This document shows positions 55,077 to 63,954 of a stretch of 64,000 nt of DNA, piece by piece. The notes below the pieces were generated by a model, which saw nothing but the letters and a program-made list of their open reading frames with translations, had not been told where the DNA came from and searched no databases. The DNA is from JAEUIG01 sp046349775 (lineage in GTDB: Bacteria > Planctomycetota > Planctomycetia > Planctomycetales > Planctomycetaceae), in assembly GCA_046349775.1 (NCBI GenBank), contig JAXMBS010000005.1:62001-126000 (forward strand), given 5' to 3'. A program made the position numbers and the translations under genes. Position 1 is the first letter of the stretch, and each line of letters opens with the position of its first letter.

Positions 55077-56147
55077 TCATCGAAACCGGGGAATCACCTG
55101 CTCGCCAAAGGTGCGGATCGACTGCAGCACCAATTCGTGCGGCACGGTGCCCATCTGCATGACGCAGATCAGTTCGTCGACGCCGGTCTCGACGAACCGC
55201 TGGACCATCTCGCAGGCGGCCGCCGGGTCGCCGATGATCGCATTGCACTGCGAACCGCTGGCGCCGCGAAACGCCATCGCCGCCTGCAGGTCGTCCTCTT
55301 CAAGAAATCCGCGCGGCACGTTGAGCCGGCCGATCGGACGCTGGCTGCCGAAATAGTAGGTGGCCATGCTCTCGGCGAAGAACCTGGCGCCGCGGAACCC
55401 GTGCCGGCAGGCTTCGCGATCGTCGGGAAGGACCAGCGTCGGGGGCGTGCATGCGAAACGGTTGTTCTTCTGGAAATTCGTCGGCTGCGCGGCACCGACA
55501 GCGCGGCGATAGTCCGCGACTTTCTGCGTGAGGAACTCGTCGGTGCCGAGCGCAAAATTGAGCGCTCCAATGCCGAGCGCCCCGACGGAAGCGGCCGACT
55601 CCGGCTTAGAACAGGCGGCGTACAGCGGGGGATGCGGCCGCTGTACCGGCTTGGGGACCACCTGGGTGGGGGCGATGTTGTAGAAGCGACCTTTGAACTG
55701 GAACACGTCCTGCTGCCACATCTGTGGGATGATCTGCAGCGCTTCGAGCCACTGGTCGTGGAGCTCGTCGACGCGATTCTCGAAGGCCACTTTCTCCACC
55801 GCACTGGAACTTTTTCCCGAGCCCCAGTTGACACGTCCGTCGGAGAGGATGTCGAGCGTGGCGATCCGCTCGGCGATGCGGATCGGATGGTTGTAGCGAT
55901 GCGGGGTCAGCGTGATGCCGTGTCCCAACCGGAGGCGTTTAGTCTTGGCCGCGACGTAGGCCAGAAACACTTCGGGCGCCGACGAGTGCGAGTATTCGTA
56001 CAGACCATGGTGTTCGACTTCCCAGACACCGTCGAAGCCGACCTGGTCGGCGAGCACGGCCTGTTCCACGCAGTCGAGGAACATCTGCCGCTCGCGTTCG
56101 CGAGTCGGTTCGGAGATCTGCATTTCAAACAGCAATGAGAACTTCAT
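55077..56147 (-). CDS. Luciferase-like (LLM class) flavin-dependent oxidoreductase
   Basis: About 356 residues. Bacterial-luciferase-like barrel motifs: LADQVGFDGVWEVEHHGLYE, FLAYVAAKTKRLRLGHGITL, NHPIRIAERIATLDILSDG, RVNWGSGKSSSAVEKVAF and the C-terminal GDPAAACEMVQRFVETGVDE. It would use reduced flavin to oxidise an organic substrate, often with O2. Substrate unknown; no flavin reductase is adjacent. Starts MKFSLLFEMQISEPTRERE, no signal. Upstream by 118 bases is an SCP2-like gene on the same strand. Confidence 0.92.
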   Translation of the reverse strand: MKFSLLFEMQISEPTRERERQMFLDCVEQAVLADQVGFDGVWEVEHHGLYEYSHSSAPEVFLAYVAAKTKRLRLGHGITLTPHRYNHPIRIAERIATLDILSDGRVNWGSGKSSSAVEKVAFENRVDELHDQWLEALQIIPQMWQQDVFQFKGRFYNIAPTQVVPKPVQRPHPPLYAACSKPESAASVGALGIGALNFALGTDEFLTQKVADYRRAVGAAQPTNFQKNNRFACTPPTLVLPDDREACRHGFRGARFFAESMATYYFGSQRPIGRLNVPRGFLEEDDLQAAMAFRGASGSQCNAIIGDPAAACEMVQRFVETGVDELICVMQMGTVPHELVLQSIRTFGEQVIPRFR

Positions 56148-56265
56148 GTGGCGTGGAGTTCTGCTTTGTCATGGAATTGAATTGTCATCGCCGGCACGGC
56201 AGCCGCCGCCGCGATGTCGATGAAATCACCGGATGCCGGGGTCAGCCCGAACCCGGCATTCGCGG

Positions 56266-56727
56266 TCAGAGCGTCAGCTCATAGCCGGTGCCCGAGCGCC
56301 GCAGGATGGAACGCAGGTGCCAGCGGCTGAGCCAGCCCTTTACGCCGCTCGAACGCGCATTCGTCAATGACTGCAGCACGGTGGACGAGATGACCCAGGC
56401 GCTTTGCCCTTCACCTTCGACTCGCACCCGGCCGGTCACCTCCGCCGTGTAGTACGACAATTGACCGGCGAGCATTTTCAGGAAGACGTCCTGATCCAGC
56501 CTGACGGTTCCGACCGGCTGCGGATGGCGTCCGCGAAAGAACTGGAACCCTCGCTCGCTGAACTGGCAGTTCCAGACGTGGTCGTCCGTGGGGCCGAACA
56601 CCAGGTTCACGGCGCCGCGCATGCCGCGCTGATCGACCTGCTTGCCGACCAGATGGCGGCTGCTGAACAGGCGCGTCGCCCAGACCAGGTCATTGAAGTA
56701 TCGCTTGAGGCCGGGGTTCACGCTCAT
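56266..56727 (-). CDS. SCP2-like sterol-binding-type hypothetical protein
   Basis: About 153 residues. RGAVNLVFGPTDDHVWNCQF, SERGFQFFRGRHPQPVGTVR and DQDVFLKMLAGQLSYYTAEV then GRVRVEGEGQSAWVISSTVL match the general pattern of SCP-2/sterol-transfer domains (beta sheet, then a D-x-x-x-x-x-L-x-G helix, then a v-x-G-d strand). Ligand unknown. The start at 56727 lacks a strong ribosome-binding site. It may be cotranscribed with the LLM gene. Confidence 0.65.
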   Translation of the reverse strand: MSVNPGLKRYFNDLVWATRLFSSRHLVGKQVDQRGMRGAVNLVFGPTDDHVWNCQFSERGFQFFRGRHPQPVGTVRLDQDVFLKMLAGQLSYYTAEVTGRVRVEGEGQSAWVISSTVLQSLTNARSSGVKGWLSRWHLRSILRRSGTGYELTL

Positions 56728-57260
56728 GCCAGGAGCAACCTTGCAGAAATGACGTGTCGACAGGGGAGTGGATTGTAAAACCCACACTCGGCGCAGTCCA
56801 AGGTTGTCTGGAAAACAGCGAAATTTGCAGGAAGCCCGTCGGCAGAGGGGAGAAACGACTTGTCCAAAGCCCGCAGTCAACATAACCGGACCTGCAGCGG
56901 CAGTCCGCAGGAAAACCCGCCCGTTCGGGATTGTACGGGGACCGGACCGGCGCGCTGTATGAATTGACGATATCGCGACGGCAATGGCGGTTATGCCAGG
57001 TCTGCGCGACTCGCGGCATGGCCGCCCGCCCTCCGTTCCGCACGGCTGTCATGACCTGCGTCACGCACGGCCGCTCGGCCGGAGGCGGCCCGCGGAGGTG
57101 AAACTGCGGAAGTTTGCCGATGGCGCGCCCCGATATGTGTGCGGTGCCGGGCGCAACGGGCTATGAGTCTGGACATACGTCGCCGCGACACGAGGACTGC
57201 GGCGGGACGATGCGGCAGTTGACGTCGCCCCAACCGGGTTTTTCGATTTCGGGAGCTGCT
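56728..57260. other. Divergent intergenic region without a clear gene
   Basis: About 530 bases between the leftward SCP2-like gene and the rightward hypothetical gene. Frames are open at the right end (from 57210) but may belong to a longer form of the next gene. No repeats of note and no hairpin with T tract were seen. Confidence 0.4.
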
Positions 57261-57752
57261 GTGACTCACTCGCATCTGGCCATTCGACATCTCATCCGAC
57301 AGGTGGACGACTACGCCGCGCGCCGCCAATCGGGGCGGAAGGTTCCTGAGTGGCTGACGGAATTTGTGCAGCGCGCGGCCGACCTGTTCGTGCCGTTCCG
57401 CGGCGTCGCCCGGCCGGGCTTCGAATGCCGCCGCGGCGAGGATCGCTGGGAGATCAGCATTTTTCTCGGCAAGACGGAGGCGGTCGGCGGGCGAAGACGG
57501 CGCCTGCCGCCGGTCAACTTCTCTTACGATATCCACGGCCTGTCGCGGGCGTTCGAGCAGTTGCACGCCCTCCGCTGGAACGCGTTTCCGGACTGCGGCG
57601 GCTGCACGGACGATGCGCTCGACCTGTCGTTCCTCGTCGCCGAGGGGACGGTTCAAGGTCAGCTCGTTTCCCTGCAGGTGCACGCCGGACCGCCGGAAGG
57701 GACCGGCCCGGCGCTCAAGCGATACGATGACGGCAGCTTTGCGACCGTCTGA
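57261..57752 (+). CDS. Hypothetical protein
   Basis: About 163 residues from a GTG at 57261 with GGGAG close upstream; an ATG at 57210 gives 17 more. It reads VTHSHLAIRHLIRQVDDYAA, VPEWLTEFVQRAADLFVPFR, RWEISIFLGKTEAVGGRRR and FPDCGGCTDDALDLSFLVAE. The CGGC pair is a possible metal or disulfide site. No family is recognised; it is likely cytoplasmic. It ends 132 bases before the convergent esterase-fusion gene. Confidence 0.65.
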   Translation: MTHSHLAIRHLIRQVDDYAARRQSGRKVPEWLTEFVQRAADLFVPFRGVARPGFECRRGEDRWEISIFLGKTEAVGGRRRRLPPVNFSYDIHGLSRAFEQLHALRWNAFPDCGGCTDDALDLSFLVAEGTVQGQLVSLQVHAGPPEGTGPALKRYDDGSFATV

Positions 57753-57884
57753 GTATGGCGGTGAATGGCGCTGGCTCGACGCATCGTGCTCCGCCAACAG
57801 GTGCCACGCGCATGGCCGGTATGATGTCCTGAGACGCCGGAATGTATCCGCGCACGCGCAGAGCCAGCGGCAACTGTCACCGAG

Positions 57885-60506
57885 TCATTGAGCCGGCGAC
57901 GCCAGGTCGAGTTCGCCGCCCACGGGGGCGTCGAGAGCATTCTCCACCGGCTCCGGGAACCGATGCACGATGAGGCGCGAGTGCACGGCGTAGACGTCGG
58001 TCTGTCCCGGCTTCAGCTGGCGGCGCGATCCCCAGTCTGAGTAGGGACTACGGACGGCGTAGTCGATGAGCCGTGTTCCCGAGTTCGTGATGCGGGTGTC
58101 CGGTGTGCCGTAACGGGCGACCATTTCGCTGTCGCGCCAGTTGAGCGCCTGGATGCGCAGCCGGGCGTCGCCGAGGGTGAGATCGGGCACCTCCCCCTGC
58201 ACCAAAGCGTCCTTGTTCGTCCACGCCCTCCAGCCGTCCTTCAGCAGATCCGCCAGGCGCTCATGATTGACGCTCTCGGCGGCGGATGCTGTTGCGTGCA
58301 CGTATCCTCCGGCGACATCGATGTCCGGCTCGCCGGCCCATGAGAGTTGCGCACGACAAGGGTGGCGACCGTCGCACGCGAGTTCCACTATGGCAGATTG
58401 CCGCAGCCGGACGTCGAACGTGGCGTAGGGACGCCAGTCTGCCTGGGCGTCGTCGTCGCGCGCGAGAACCCTGACGACGAGCTGCGGAATCTCAAAATCG
58501 GCGTGCAGTGATTCCCCCGCATTGCCGCCAGGAAGCGCAGGCGTTGACGGCTCCCCCTCCGGCGTCGCCGCATCGTCCGTCGATGTGAACTGAATCGGAG
58601 TTGCGATTGCGCCGCGCTGAACGACGAACGGCGCCGCCAAATCCAGTTCCGTCCGCAGCTGCAGCCCGGCGGCGCCGCGCGCCAGTTCCGGCAGCACACG
58701 GGTCAATTCGGAGCGATCCCCCAGGAGCGCAAATTGCGGCTGGGGCATGTCCCGCACGTCGATGCGCGCCGCGTCGGCGTCGACGATCATCCCGGACAAT
58801 GCCTGCAGTACGCCGGGAGCAATCCCCAGTTCCAGGTCGCGGGAGCGGGCGAGTTCTCCAGCCCGCGGTCCCATCGGCGCCGTTACCGTCGGCTGTCCGG
58901 GGCGCTGCTGCGAATTCAACGGCGCGGCGGCCAGATTCAGCGCCAGCGACATGCCGTCGCCGTCGACGGAAATGTCATCGGGTTGCAGCCGCAAACGCGG
59001 CCGGAACACCGGCATCGGCCAGACGGTGGCGACGATCCGATCGACGCCGGCCGGCTGCAGGCGTTCTTCCAGCCGGTGGACGAGCTTGGGCAAGAAGTTC
59101 CGGACACAGTCCTCAATCTGGTGACGCCGGGAGTACAGGCCCCCCTGCAGGGCAATCTTTGCCAGTTCCGGAGTCAGATCCGGTCCCGACACGCTGACCG
59201 TCTCCGGCTCGCTGACGATCCAGTTGGAATCCGGAATCTGAAAATCCGCCTGCTCGATGCGCAGGCGGAGCCGGTCGTCGGCCACGCGCGGCCGCAGCGC
59301 CAGATTCACCCACAGCGGGTAACGCACCCCCATGCGGATTGCGATCGGTCCGGCGTCGGCGGATCGCGTCGGACTGCGGACGTGCGTGGCGCCGATCGTG
59401 ATGGTCAGGGGGTGCAGTCCCGCCCGCAGCCGCACGAGACCGGACGCCTCGGTCTGGACCATGACGCGGTCGAGAGTCACGTCGAACGTCAATTGTTCCT
59501 GCGTGACGTGAAATGTCTCACCGGCGGCGGTGAAGTCGAAAATCACGTCGTCGATCGGCCCCCGGAGCATCTGGGGATCGATGGCGGCCGGCGCGCCGCA
59601 GGCGAGCGTACGGAGCACGTCATTACCAACGCGCACGGAGATCGCGCGCGGGATGATCAGCGCGGGTCGAAACTCGCCGTCGAGCGCGTCGGCCTGACCG
59701 GAGGCGGCGAATGCCGTGGTTTCCTGCTCGAGCCGGCGCGAGTCCGGCACGCCGGGCTGCTGGGCGAGCATCCAGTCGCGTACAGCCGTGGACAGGAACG
59801 CGTATCGCCAGGCGTCGTGTCCAATACCGGGCAATTCGGTGAGGAAGGCGCGTCTGCCGGCTTGCTGTGCGGCATTGACGAGGTCGCGCGACTGCTGGAC
59901 GGAAATTGCTCGGTCCGCCCCCCCGTGAATCGCCCAGACCGGCGCGGCGATATGCGGAGCCAGATCCAACTGGCCTCCGCCGGAGACTGCGACGACTGCC
60001 GACCAGCGGTCGGGTTCGGCTGCTGCCAGACTCCACGCTCCATAGCCTCCCATCGACCAGCCGGCCAGGACGCATCGCGAACGATCGACCGCAAAGTCCC
60101 GTTCCACTTCGTTCAGAATCTGCAGCGCCCGGCGGCCGTCCGGCGAGCGGGCGAGCCAGCGCCGCAGCAGCGGCAGGTCATCGTTCTCCGATTGCGGAAA
60201 CACGACGATCGCCGGGAAGTCCCGCTCGGTGCGGATGACAGCGGCCAGTCCACGGGTCAATTGCCGCTGTCCGTCCGTGCCGCTGTAGCCAGCGCCATGC
60301 AGATAGAGCACGACCGGCCAAGGCGTCCGGCCGTCATACGCTTTGGGCACATAGACCGCATAGCGGTGCTCGCCATCGGCATCGACGAAGGTCCGAGACA
60401 GGAAGCCTGTTTCGGCCGCCCAGGCGCCGGCCGGCAGAGCCGTTGCAAGGAGAATTAGCGACAGACCGTAGCGCACGAATCTGCCAATGACCGCGACTGT
60501 CCGCAT
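57885..60506 (-). CDS. Large secreted alpha/beta-hydrolase with a long unrecognised C-terminal region
   Basis: About 873 residues. A signal peptide (LSLILLATALPAGAWA) precedes an esterase domain (residues 35-250) of the PHB-depolymerase/LpqC type: WPVVLYLHGAGYSGTDGQRQ, the nucleophile elbow CVLAGWSMGGYGAWSLAAAE, Asp in AIHGGADRAISVQQS and His in LPGIGHDAWRYAF. The remaining 600 residues are beta-rich (for example DNDV-free VTIGATHVRSPTRS-like strands, RIEQADFQIPDSNWIVSEPE, LEERLQPAGVDRIVATVWPM), suggesting several beta-sandwich or lipid-binding-like domains that I do not recognise. It probably acts on a surface or extracellular ester. The upstream neighbour is a leftward lipoprotein gene. Confidence 0.78.
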   Translation of the reverse strand: MRTVAVIGRFVRYGLSLILLATALPAGAWAAETGFLSRTFVDADGEHRYAVYVPKAYDGRTPWPVVLYLHGAGYSGTDGQRQLTRGLAAVIRTERDFPAIVVFPQSENDDLPLLRRWLARSPDGRRALQILNEVERDFAVDRSRCVLAGWSMGGYGAWSLAAAEPDRWSAVVAVSGGGQLDLAPHIAAPVWAIHGGADRAISVQQSRDLVNAAQQAGRRAFLTELPGIGHDAWRYAFLSTAVRDWMLAQQPGVPDSRRLEQETTAFAASGQADALDGEFRPALIIPRAISVRVGNDVLRTLACGAPAAIDPQMLRGPIDDVIFDFTAAGETFHVTQEQLTFDVTLDRVMVQTEASGLVRLRAGLHPLTITIGATHVRSPTRSADAGPIAIRMGVRYPLWVNLALRPRVADDRLRLRIEQADFQIPDSNWIVSEPETVSVSGPDLTPELAKIALQGGLYSRRHQIEDCVRNFLPKLVHRLEERLQPAGVDRIVATVWPMPVFRPRLRLQPDDISVDGDGMSLALNLAAAPLNSQQRPGQPTVTAPMGPRAGELARSRDLELGIAPGVLQALSGMIVDADAARIDVRDMPQPQFALLGDRSELTRVLPELARGAAGLQLRTELDLAAPFVVQRGAIATPIQFTSTDDAATPEGEPSTPALPGGNAGESLHADFEIPQLVVRVLARDDDAQADWRPYATFDVRLRQSAIVELACDGRHPCRAQLSWAGEPDIDVAGGYVHATASAAESVNHERLADLLKDGWRAWTNKDALVQGEVPDLTLGDARLRIQALNWRDSEMVARYGTPDTRITNSGTRLIDYAVRSPYSDWGSRRQLKPGQTDVYAVHSRLIVHRFPEPVENALDAPVGGELDLASPAQ

Positions 60507-60598
60507 GGCTCTTCACCAACCCAGGCCTCAGTGCAGCGGAATCTTAGGAATTGCGACGGCAAATCGGGAGTCGAAATCGTCATCGCCGCGCAATTCAC

Positions 60599-60668
60599 AA
60601 GTGTCCCGGATAGTTGAACGGACGTGACAAAGTGGAAATCTCGCCGATTGCCACTTTCCGGGACACTT
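60599..60668. repeat. 70-bp palindromic MITE-like element
   Basis: Perfect 12-base terminal inverted repeats (AAGTGTCCCGGA at 60599-60610, TCCGGGACACTT at 60657-60668), extending with one-base differences to AAGTGTCCCGGANAGTNG. An inner 7-base inverted repeat AAAGTGG/CCACTTT (60629-60635, 60651-60657) adds a second stem. It lies in the spacer between the esterase-fusion gene and the lipoprotein gene. No target duplication was found. Confidence 0.65.
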
Positions 60669-60724
60669 CGTACGCCGCAGCACCTGTCGTCAATTCTAGG
60701 TTGGCTGCTGGAATCCGGTGGCGG

Positions 60725-60758
60725 AAACAAAAGACCCGGTCCGAATTCGGGCCGGGTC
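60725..60758 (-). terminator. Rho-independent terminator of the small lipoprotein gene
   Basis: GACCCGG (60733-60739) and CCGGGTC (60752-60758) pair around a GAATTC-centred core, and on the minus strand the stem is followed by TTTTGTTT. It lies 65 bases after the lipoprotein stop and just before the palindromic element. Confidence 0.9.
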
Positions 60759-60822
60759 AGGACATCGTGTGAGAAGGGCACCGACGAGCAGGGAGTCGAA
60801 ATCCGTCCCGCCGGCGACATCG

Positions 60823-60996
60823 CTACTTGGTGGTCGAGCCGGTGGAGTCACCGGCGCCTTTGTCAGGCATCGTTCCGGGCGCTCCCAGGTCGGTATTTGG
60901 TGCGGCGGGCGGCGCCTTCGCCGGCTCTGACGAGCATCCTGAGACGGCGATCGCCATGCTGCCAAGGACCAACACACACAACAAATGTCGCATCAT
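60823..60996 (-). CDS. Small lipoprotein
   Basis: A 57-residue protein: MMRHLLCVLVLGSMAIAVSG followed by C-S-S-E-P, so the lipobox is V-S-G-C with Cys 21. The mature part is only 37 residues (Ala/Pro/Gly/Thr-rich, ending GDSTGSTTK) and is soluble and unstructured-looking. CAGGAGAAC immediately precedes the two ATGs. It has its own terminator. Such tiny lipoproteins occur across planctomycetes with unknown role. It is divergent from the sigma factor gene with a 481-base spacer between. Confidence 0.85.
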   Translation of the reverse strand: MMRHLLCVLVLGSMAIAVSGCSSEPAKAPPAAPNTDLGAPGTMPDKGAGDSTGSTTK

Positions 60997-61477
60997 GTTC
61001 TCCTGAAACGCGAAACGGTGTTAACGAACTGAGAATTGTCACCCGCATGGCGCGGGGACTGGATGTCAAAGGCTTGTTCTGCACAAGGAACCGAACTGGG
61101 GCAGTTTACTGGAAATTTCGGTCCGATACAGGGATGTCTCCGGGCGCTGCCGCTTCCGGCTCAGTGCGGGGCGCTGATTTTTCCGGCTCAGGGTGGGGCG
61201 CTCACGCTTCCGGTTCGGGGTGTCTGCCTCCAGCGGTTGCGACATATGACTGATGCGCCCAGAATGTCACGTATTCCCCGAAATGGCTGCCGGGGGCCTC
61301 CCGCGATTTCGCGGATTCGCCCCACGCGCGGACGGTTCCCGCCGTATCAACGGCTTCGGCCCTGATCCGGCGGTCGTTTCAGGATTGCCAAGATCGCCGG
61401 TGCAGGACCGAATAGCGGACAGGCCCGATTCGGGAATAAACAGCGGCGTCACAGGATCACAGTTCTTGCAGGGTGGC
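60997..61477. other. Divergent spacer between the lipoprotein and sigma-factor genes
   Basis: About 480 bases. It contains the 27-base tandem repeat given separately and otherwise no supported gene. It should hold the promoters of the lipoprotein gene and of the sigma/anti-sigma pair. Confidence 0.5.
61154..61222. repeat. 27-bp tandem repeat, about two and a half copies
   Basis: Copies start TTCCGGCTCAGTGCGGGGCG (61154), TTCCGGCTCAGGGTGGGGCG (61181) and TTCCGGTTCGGGGTG (61208), spaced exactly 27 bases. The copies are in frame with one another, but the surrounding open frame shows no other coding signal. It lies 256 bases upstream of the sigma factor start. Confidence 0.7.
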
Positions 61478-61999
61478 ATGCACAGCCCGATTCCCAGCCA
61501 GCCGTTGTCCGTGCTGATTGAGGAACACTCCGAGTTCCTGTACCGGTTTGCGTACCGGCTGTCGGGATCGGCTGTCGACGCCGAAGACCTTGTGCAGCAA
61601 GCGTTTCTGGCCGCGCACACCAAGCTTGGCCAGTTGCGAGATGCCGGCAAGACCCGGGCGTGGCTGGCGGCCGTGCTGCGAAATGCGCACCACAAACAGC
61701 GCCGCCGGGAGCGGCCGTTGCCGATGTCGGCACTGCACACAGCCCCCGAACCCGTCACTGAAGCCGAACTCGAGCAACTTGTTAACGCCGACAGCGTGCA
61801 GGAGGCGCTCCTGGAGTTGCCTGAAGAGTTTCGGTCCGTTTTGATTTTGTTTTACTTCGACGACCTGAGTTACAAGGAGATCGCCGAACTGCTGGAAGTG
61901 CCGATCGGCACGGTGATGAGCCGGCTTTCGCGCGGGAAAGCGCAGTTGCGATCCCGCCTGCTGCCTGATTTCGCCGCCAGTCGCGCCTCCGAAGCCTGA
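61478..61999 (+). CDS. ECF-family RNA polymerase sigma factor
   Basis: About 173 residues. Region 2 is seen as EEHSEFLYRFAYRLSGSAVD, AEDLVQQAFLAAHTKLGQLR and region 4 as LELPEEFRSVLILFYFDDLS, YKEIAELLEVPIGTVMSRLS then RGKAQLRSRLLPDF. No extra N- or C-terminal domain. It is followed after 38 bases by a zinc-type anti-sigma gene, and the pair is probably cotranscribed and self-regulated. GGGTGG just before ATG 61478 is the likely ribosome-binding site. Confidence 0.9.
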   Translation: MHSPIPSQPLSVLIEEHSEFLYRFAYRLSGSAVDAEDLVQQAFLAAHTKLGQLRDAGKTRAWLAAVLRNAHHKQRRRERPLPMSALHTAPEPVTEAELEQLVNADSVQEALLELPEEFRSVLILFYFDDLSYKEIAELLEVPIGTVMSRLSRGKAQLRSRLLPDFAASRASEA

Positions 62000-62037
62000 A
62001 TCGGCGAACAGCGGTCAGGGACGGGGAGGATTTGGCC

Positions 62038-62811
62038 ATGGAATGCAGAACCGCGCGAGAACTGTTGGACTCCGCCCGACCCGATTCGGCCGATCGCGAG
62101 GATGCGGAACTGCAGGCGGCGTTTGCCCACGTGGATGAGTGCGAGGCGTGCGCTGAAGTTGTGGAATTCCGGCGCGCGTTTGACCGCCGCGTCAGCCAGA
62201 TCGTGCGAGATGTGGCGGTTCCCAAGGACCTCCGGGTGCGGCTGGAGCAGGCGATTGTGCCACCGGTGGCCGGACCGGCGCCGCAGACTGTGGTAGACGC
62301 ACCGCAGCGACAGATGCGCCGCGCGTGGATGTTGGCGGCATCTGCGGCCTTGCTGCTGGTCGCCGCCAGCTGGTCGTTCTACCGCGCGAGTTCGGCACCA
62401 GCGCCGCTGACGGCGAAAGACGTCCTCCACTGGTGGCAGACCGAACTGGATCGGCCGGGTTTCAACGTGGCTGATTTGCCGGAGTTCGACGGCAGCTTTG
62501 AAGTGACGGTCGTAGACGGGCGCTGGCGCAGCCTTTCGTCGGACGAGCCGCGCGGCGCCGACATCGATCGCGACGGCACCGCTGACGCCGCCGTGTTTCC
62601 ATTTTCGGGCGGCTTCATCGTGGTGCTTGCTCCGAATCGCGTCAGCGACCCGCCGACAGCCGGCTCAGCCAAGAGCGCAACGGAGGTCTACGCACCGGTC
62701 CCGCACGTCGCCTGGACTTACAACGGCAGCATGCACATCTGCTTCCTTCCCGGCGGGACACAAGGTCAATTGCGGCTGCTGCTCGATCAGGTCTACGGCA
62801 ACGCGGCTTAA
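62038..62811 (+). CDS. Zinc-type anti-sigma factor with a membrane segment
   Basis: About 257 residues. The N-terminal HVDECEAC is the H-x3-C-x2-C ZAS motif, then a helical part (EFRRAFDRRVSQIVRDVAVP), one membrane segment (WMLAASAALLLVAASWSF) and a periplasmic domain (VLHWWQTELDRPGFNVADLP, DRDGTADAAVFPFSGGFIVV, VPHVAWTYNGSMHICFLPGG). The protein should hold the upstream ECF sigma factor inactive at the membrane until a signal is sensed outside. The nature of the signal is not visible. GGGGAGG lies ahead of the start. Confidence 0.85.
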   Translation: MECRTARELLDSARPDSADREDAELQAAFAHVDECEACAEVVEFRRAFDRRVSQIVRDVAVPKDLRVRLEQAIVPPVAGPAPQTVVDAPQRQMRRAWMLAASAALLLVAASWSFYRASSAPAPLTAKDVLHWWQTELDRPGFNVADLPEFDGSFEVTVVDGRWRSLSSDEPRGADIDRDGTADAAVFPFSGGFIVVLAPNRVSDPPTAGSAKSATEVYAPVPHVAWTYNGSMHICFLPGGTQGQLRLLLDQVYGNAA

Positions 62812-62907
62812 TGCGCGCTCCGGTGACCGGTGATTGCCAGAAGGCGTTGCACGGTTTCGCAGACGCGGCAGGCCGTTGGAATACGGCCTTCAGGCGGAAT
62901 TCCTACG

Positions 62908-63954
62908 CTAGCGCTGGTAAATCGGCAAGTAGCGATACTCGATGGCCAGCGCCAGCACGGCCAGCGAGGTGGCATAGACCCGGCCGTGCGTCCGTTCTCC
63001 GCCGTGCGGCGACTCCCAGCTTCCGTCAGAGTTCTGCTCCGGGAGCAGGAACTGGACCAGCGCGCGGCGTGAACCATCGGCGAACCTTCCCCCCAGCTTG
63101 AACATGCCGACACCGGTATAATACACGCCGTAGAACACGTAGTTTGTGTCGCGGTCAATCGGGTTGGCCAGCAGGAAGTCCGCACCGCCGAGCGATTCGG
63201 GCGCCGAGTGGACGCCGCACACCTCCAGCGCCGTGATGCCCGTGCCGGTGAGTGTCTCCGTGCGCCCGCCCCCCGGTTGGTAGCCGAACCCGCGCTGATC
63301 GATGACGCTGCAATGCCGCACGTATTCGATGGCCAGGTCAATCGCTTCCGCCGGCACGTCGCAGCCGATGTCCTTCGCCGCCCGCAGCGCCAGCACCTGC
63401 CACGCCGTCACACTCAGATCGCTGTCGCGGCTGTCGATCTGGTAACGCCAGCCGCCGGCGTGGCGGCGGTCCTTGTCAACCGCCTGTGACTGCAGGATCA
63501 GCAGCACGGCTTTCTCGAGCGCCCGCTGGATGCGGTCTGCGTCGGCAGCGGGCACCATCCCGGCCGCTTCGGCCAGCATGAGCGTGCTGATGCCGTGGCT
63601 GTACATCGGCCCGTGGCTCCGCTTGTGCACAATCATGCCGTTGGGCTCCTGGTGATCGAGCACCCAACGGATCCCGCGCGTAATCGATGCGCCGTAGTCT
63701 CCCTCGTCCGGCACATGCCCGGCCGCCATGAACGCCATCACCGACAGGGAGGTAATGGCAGTGCAGTCGCCGTAGGAATCGTTGCGCCAGGCGCCGCTTT
63801 TCTGCTGATTGGCCGCGAGATACTGCAGTGCCTTGACGATCGACGCGTCGACGAGCGCTTCCTCGGTGTCCGACAGTTTGTCAGCGGCAACGACGGCCTC
63901 TGTCAGCGTCGCAACGCATCCGAGAATCCCGACAATAAGCAACGAACTTCGCAT
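62908..63954 (-). CDS. Secreted prenyltransferase/squalene-oxidase-repeat protein
   Basis: About 348 residues from the ATG at 63954, with a signal peptide (MRSSLLIVGILGCVATLTEA). Several alpha/alpha-barrel repeats are visible: KALQYLAANQQKSGAWRNDS, RGIRWVLDHQEPNGMIVHK, ALEKAVLLILQSQAVDKDR, HAGGWRYQIDSRDSDLSVTA and LVQFLLPEQNSDGSWESPHG with the Q-x-x-D-G-S-W motif. An earlier GTG at 63996 with GGAGG partly overlapping it gives 14 more residues, close to the window edge. The role is unknown; such repeats occur in terpenoid and in polysaccharide-related proteins. It is convergent with the anti-sigma gene. Confidence 0.8.
   Translation of the reverse strand: MRSSLLIVGILGCVATLTEAVVAADKLSDTEEALVDASIVKALQYLAANQQKSGAWRNDSYGDCTAITSLSVMAFMAAGHVPDEGDYGASITRGIRWVLDHQEPNGMIVHKRSHGPMYSHGISTLMLAEAAGMVPAADADRIQRALEKAVLLILQSQAVDKDRRHAGGWRYQIDSRDSDLSVTAWQVLALRAAKDIGCDVPAEAIDLAIEYVRHCSVIDQRGFGYQPGGGRTETLTGTGITALEVCGVHSAPESLGGADFLLANPIDRDTNYVFYGVYYTGVGMFKLGGRFADGSRRALVQFLLPEQNSDGSWESPHGGERTHGRVYATSLAVLALAIEYRYLPIYQR

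Noticed and set aside
61036..61365. Frame in which the 27-bp repeat encodes a repeated G-A-L-x-x-P-A-Q phrase
   Set aside because: Outside the repeat there is no coding signal and no good start, so the frame is probably accidental.
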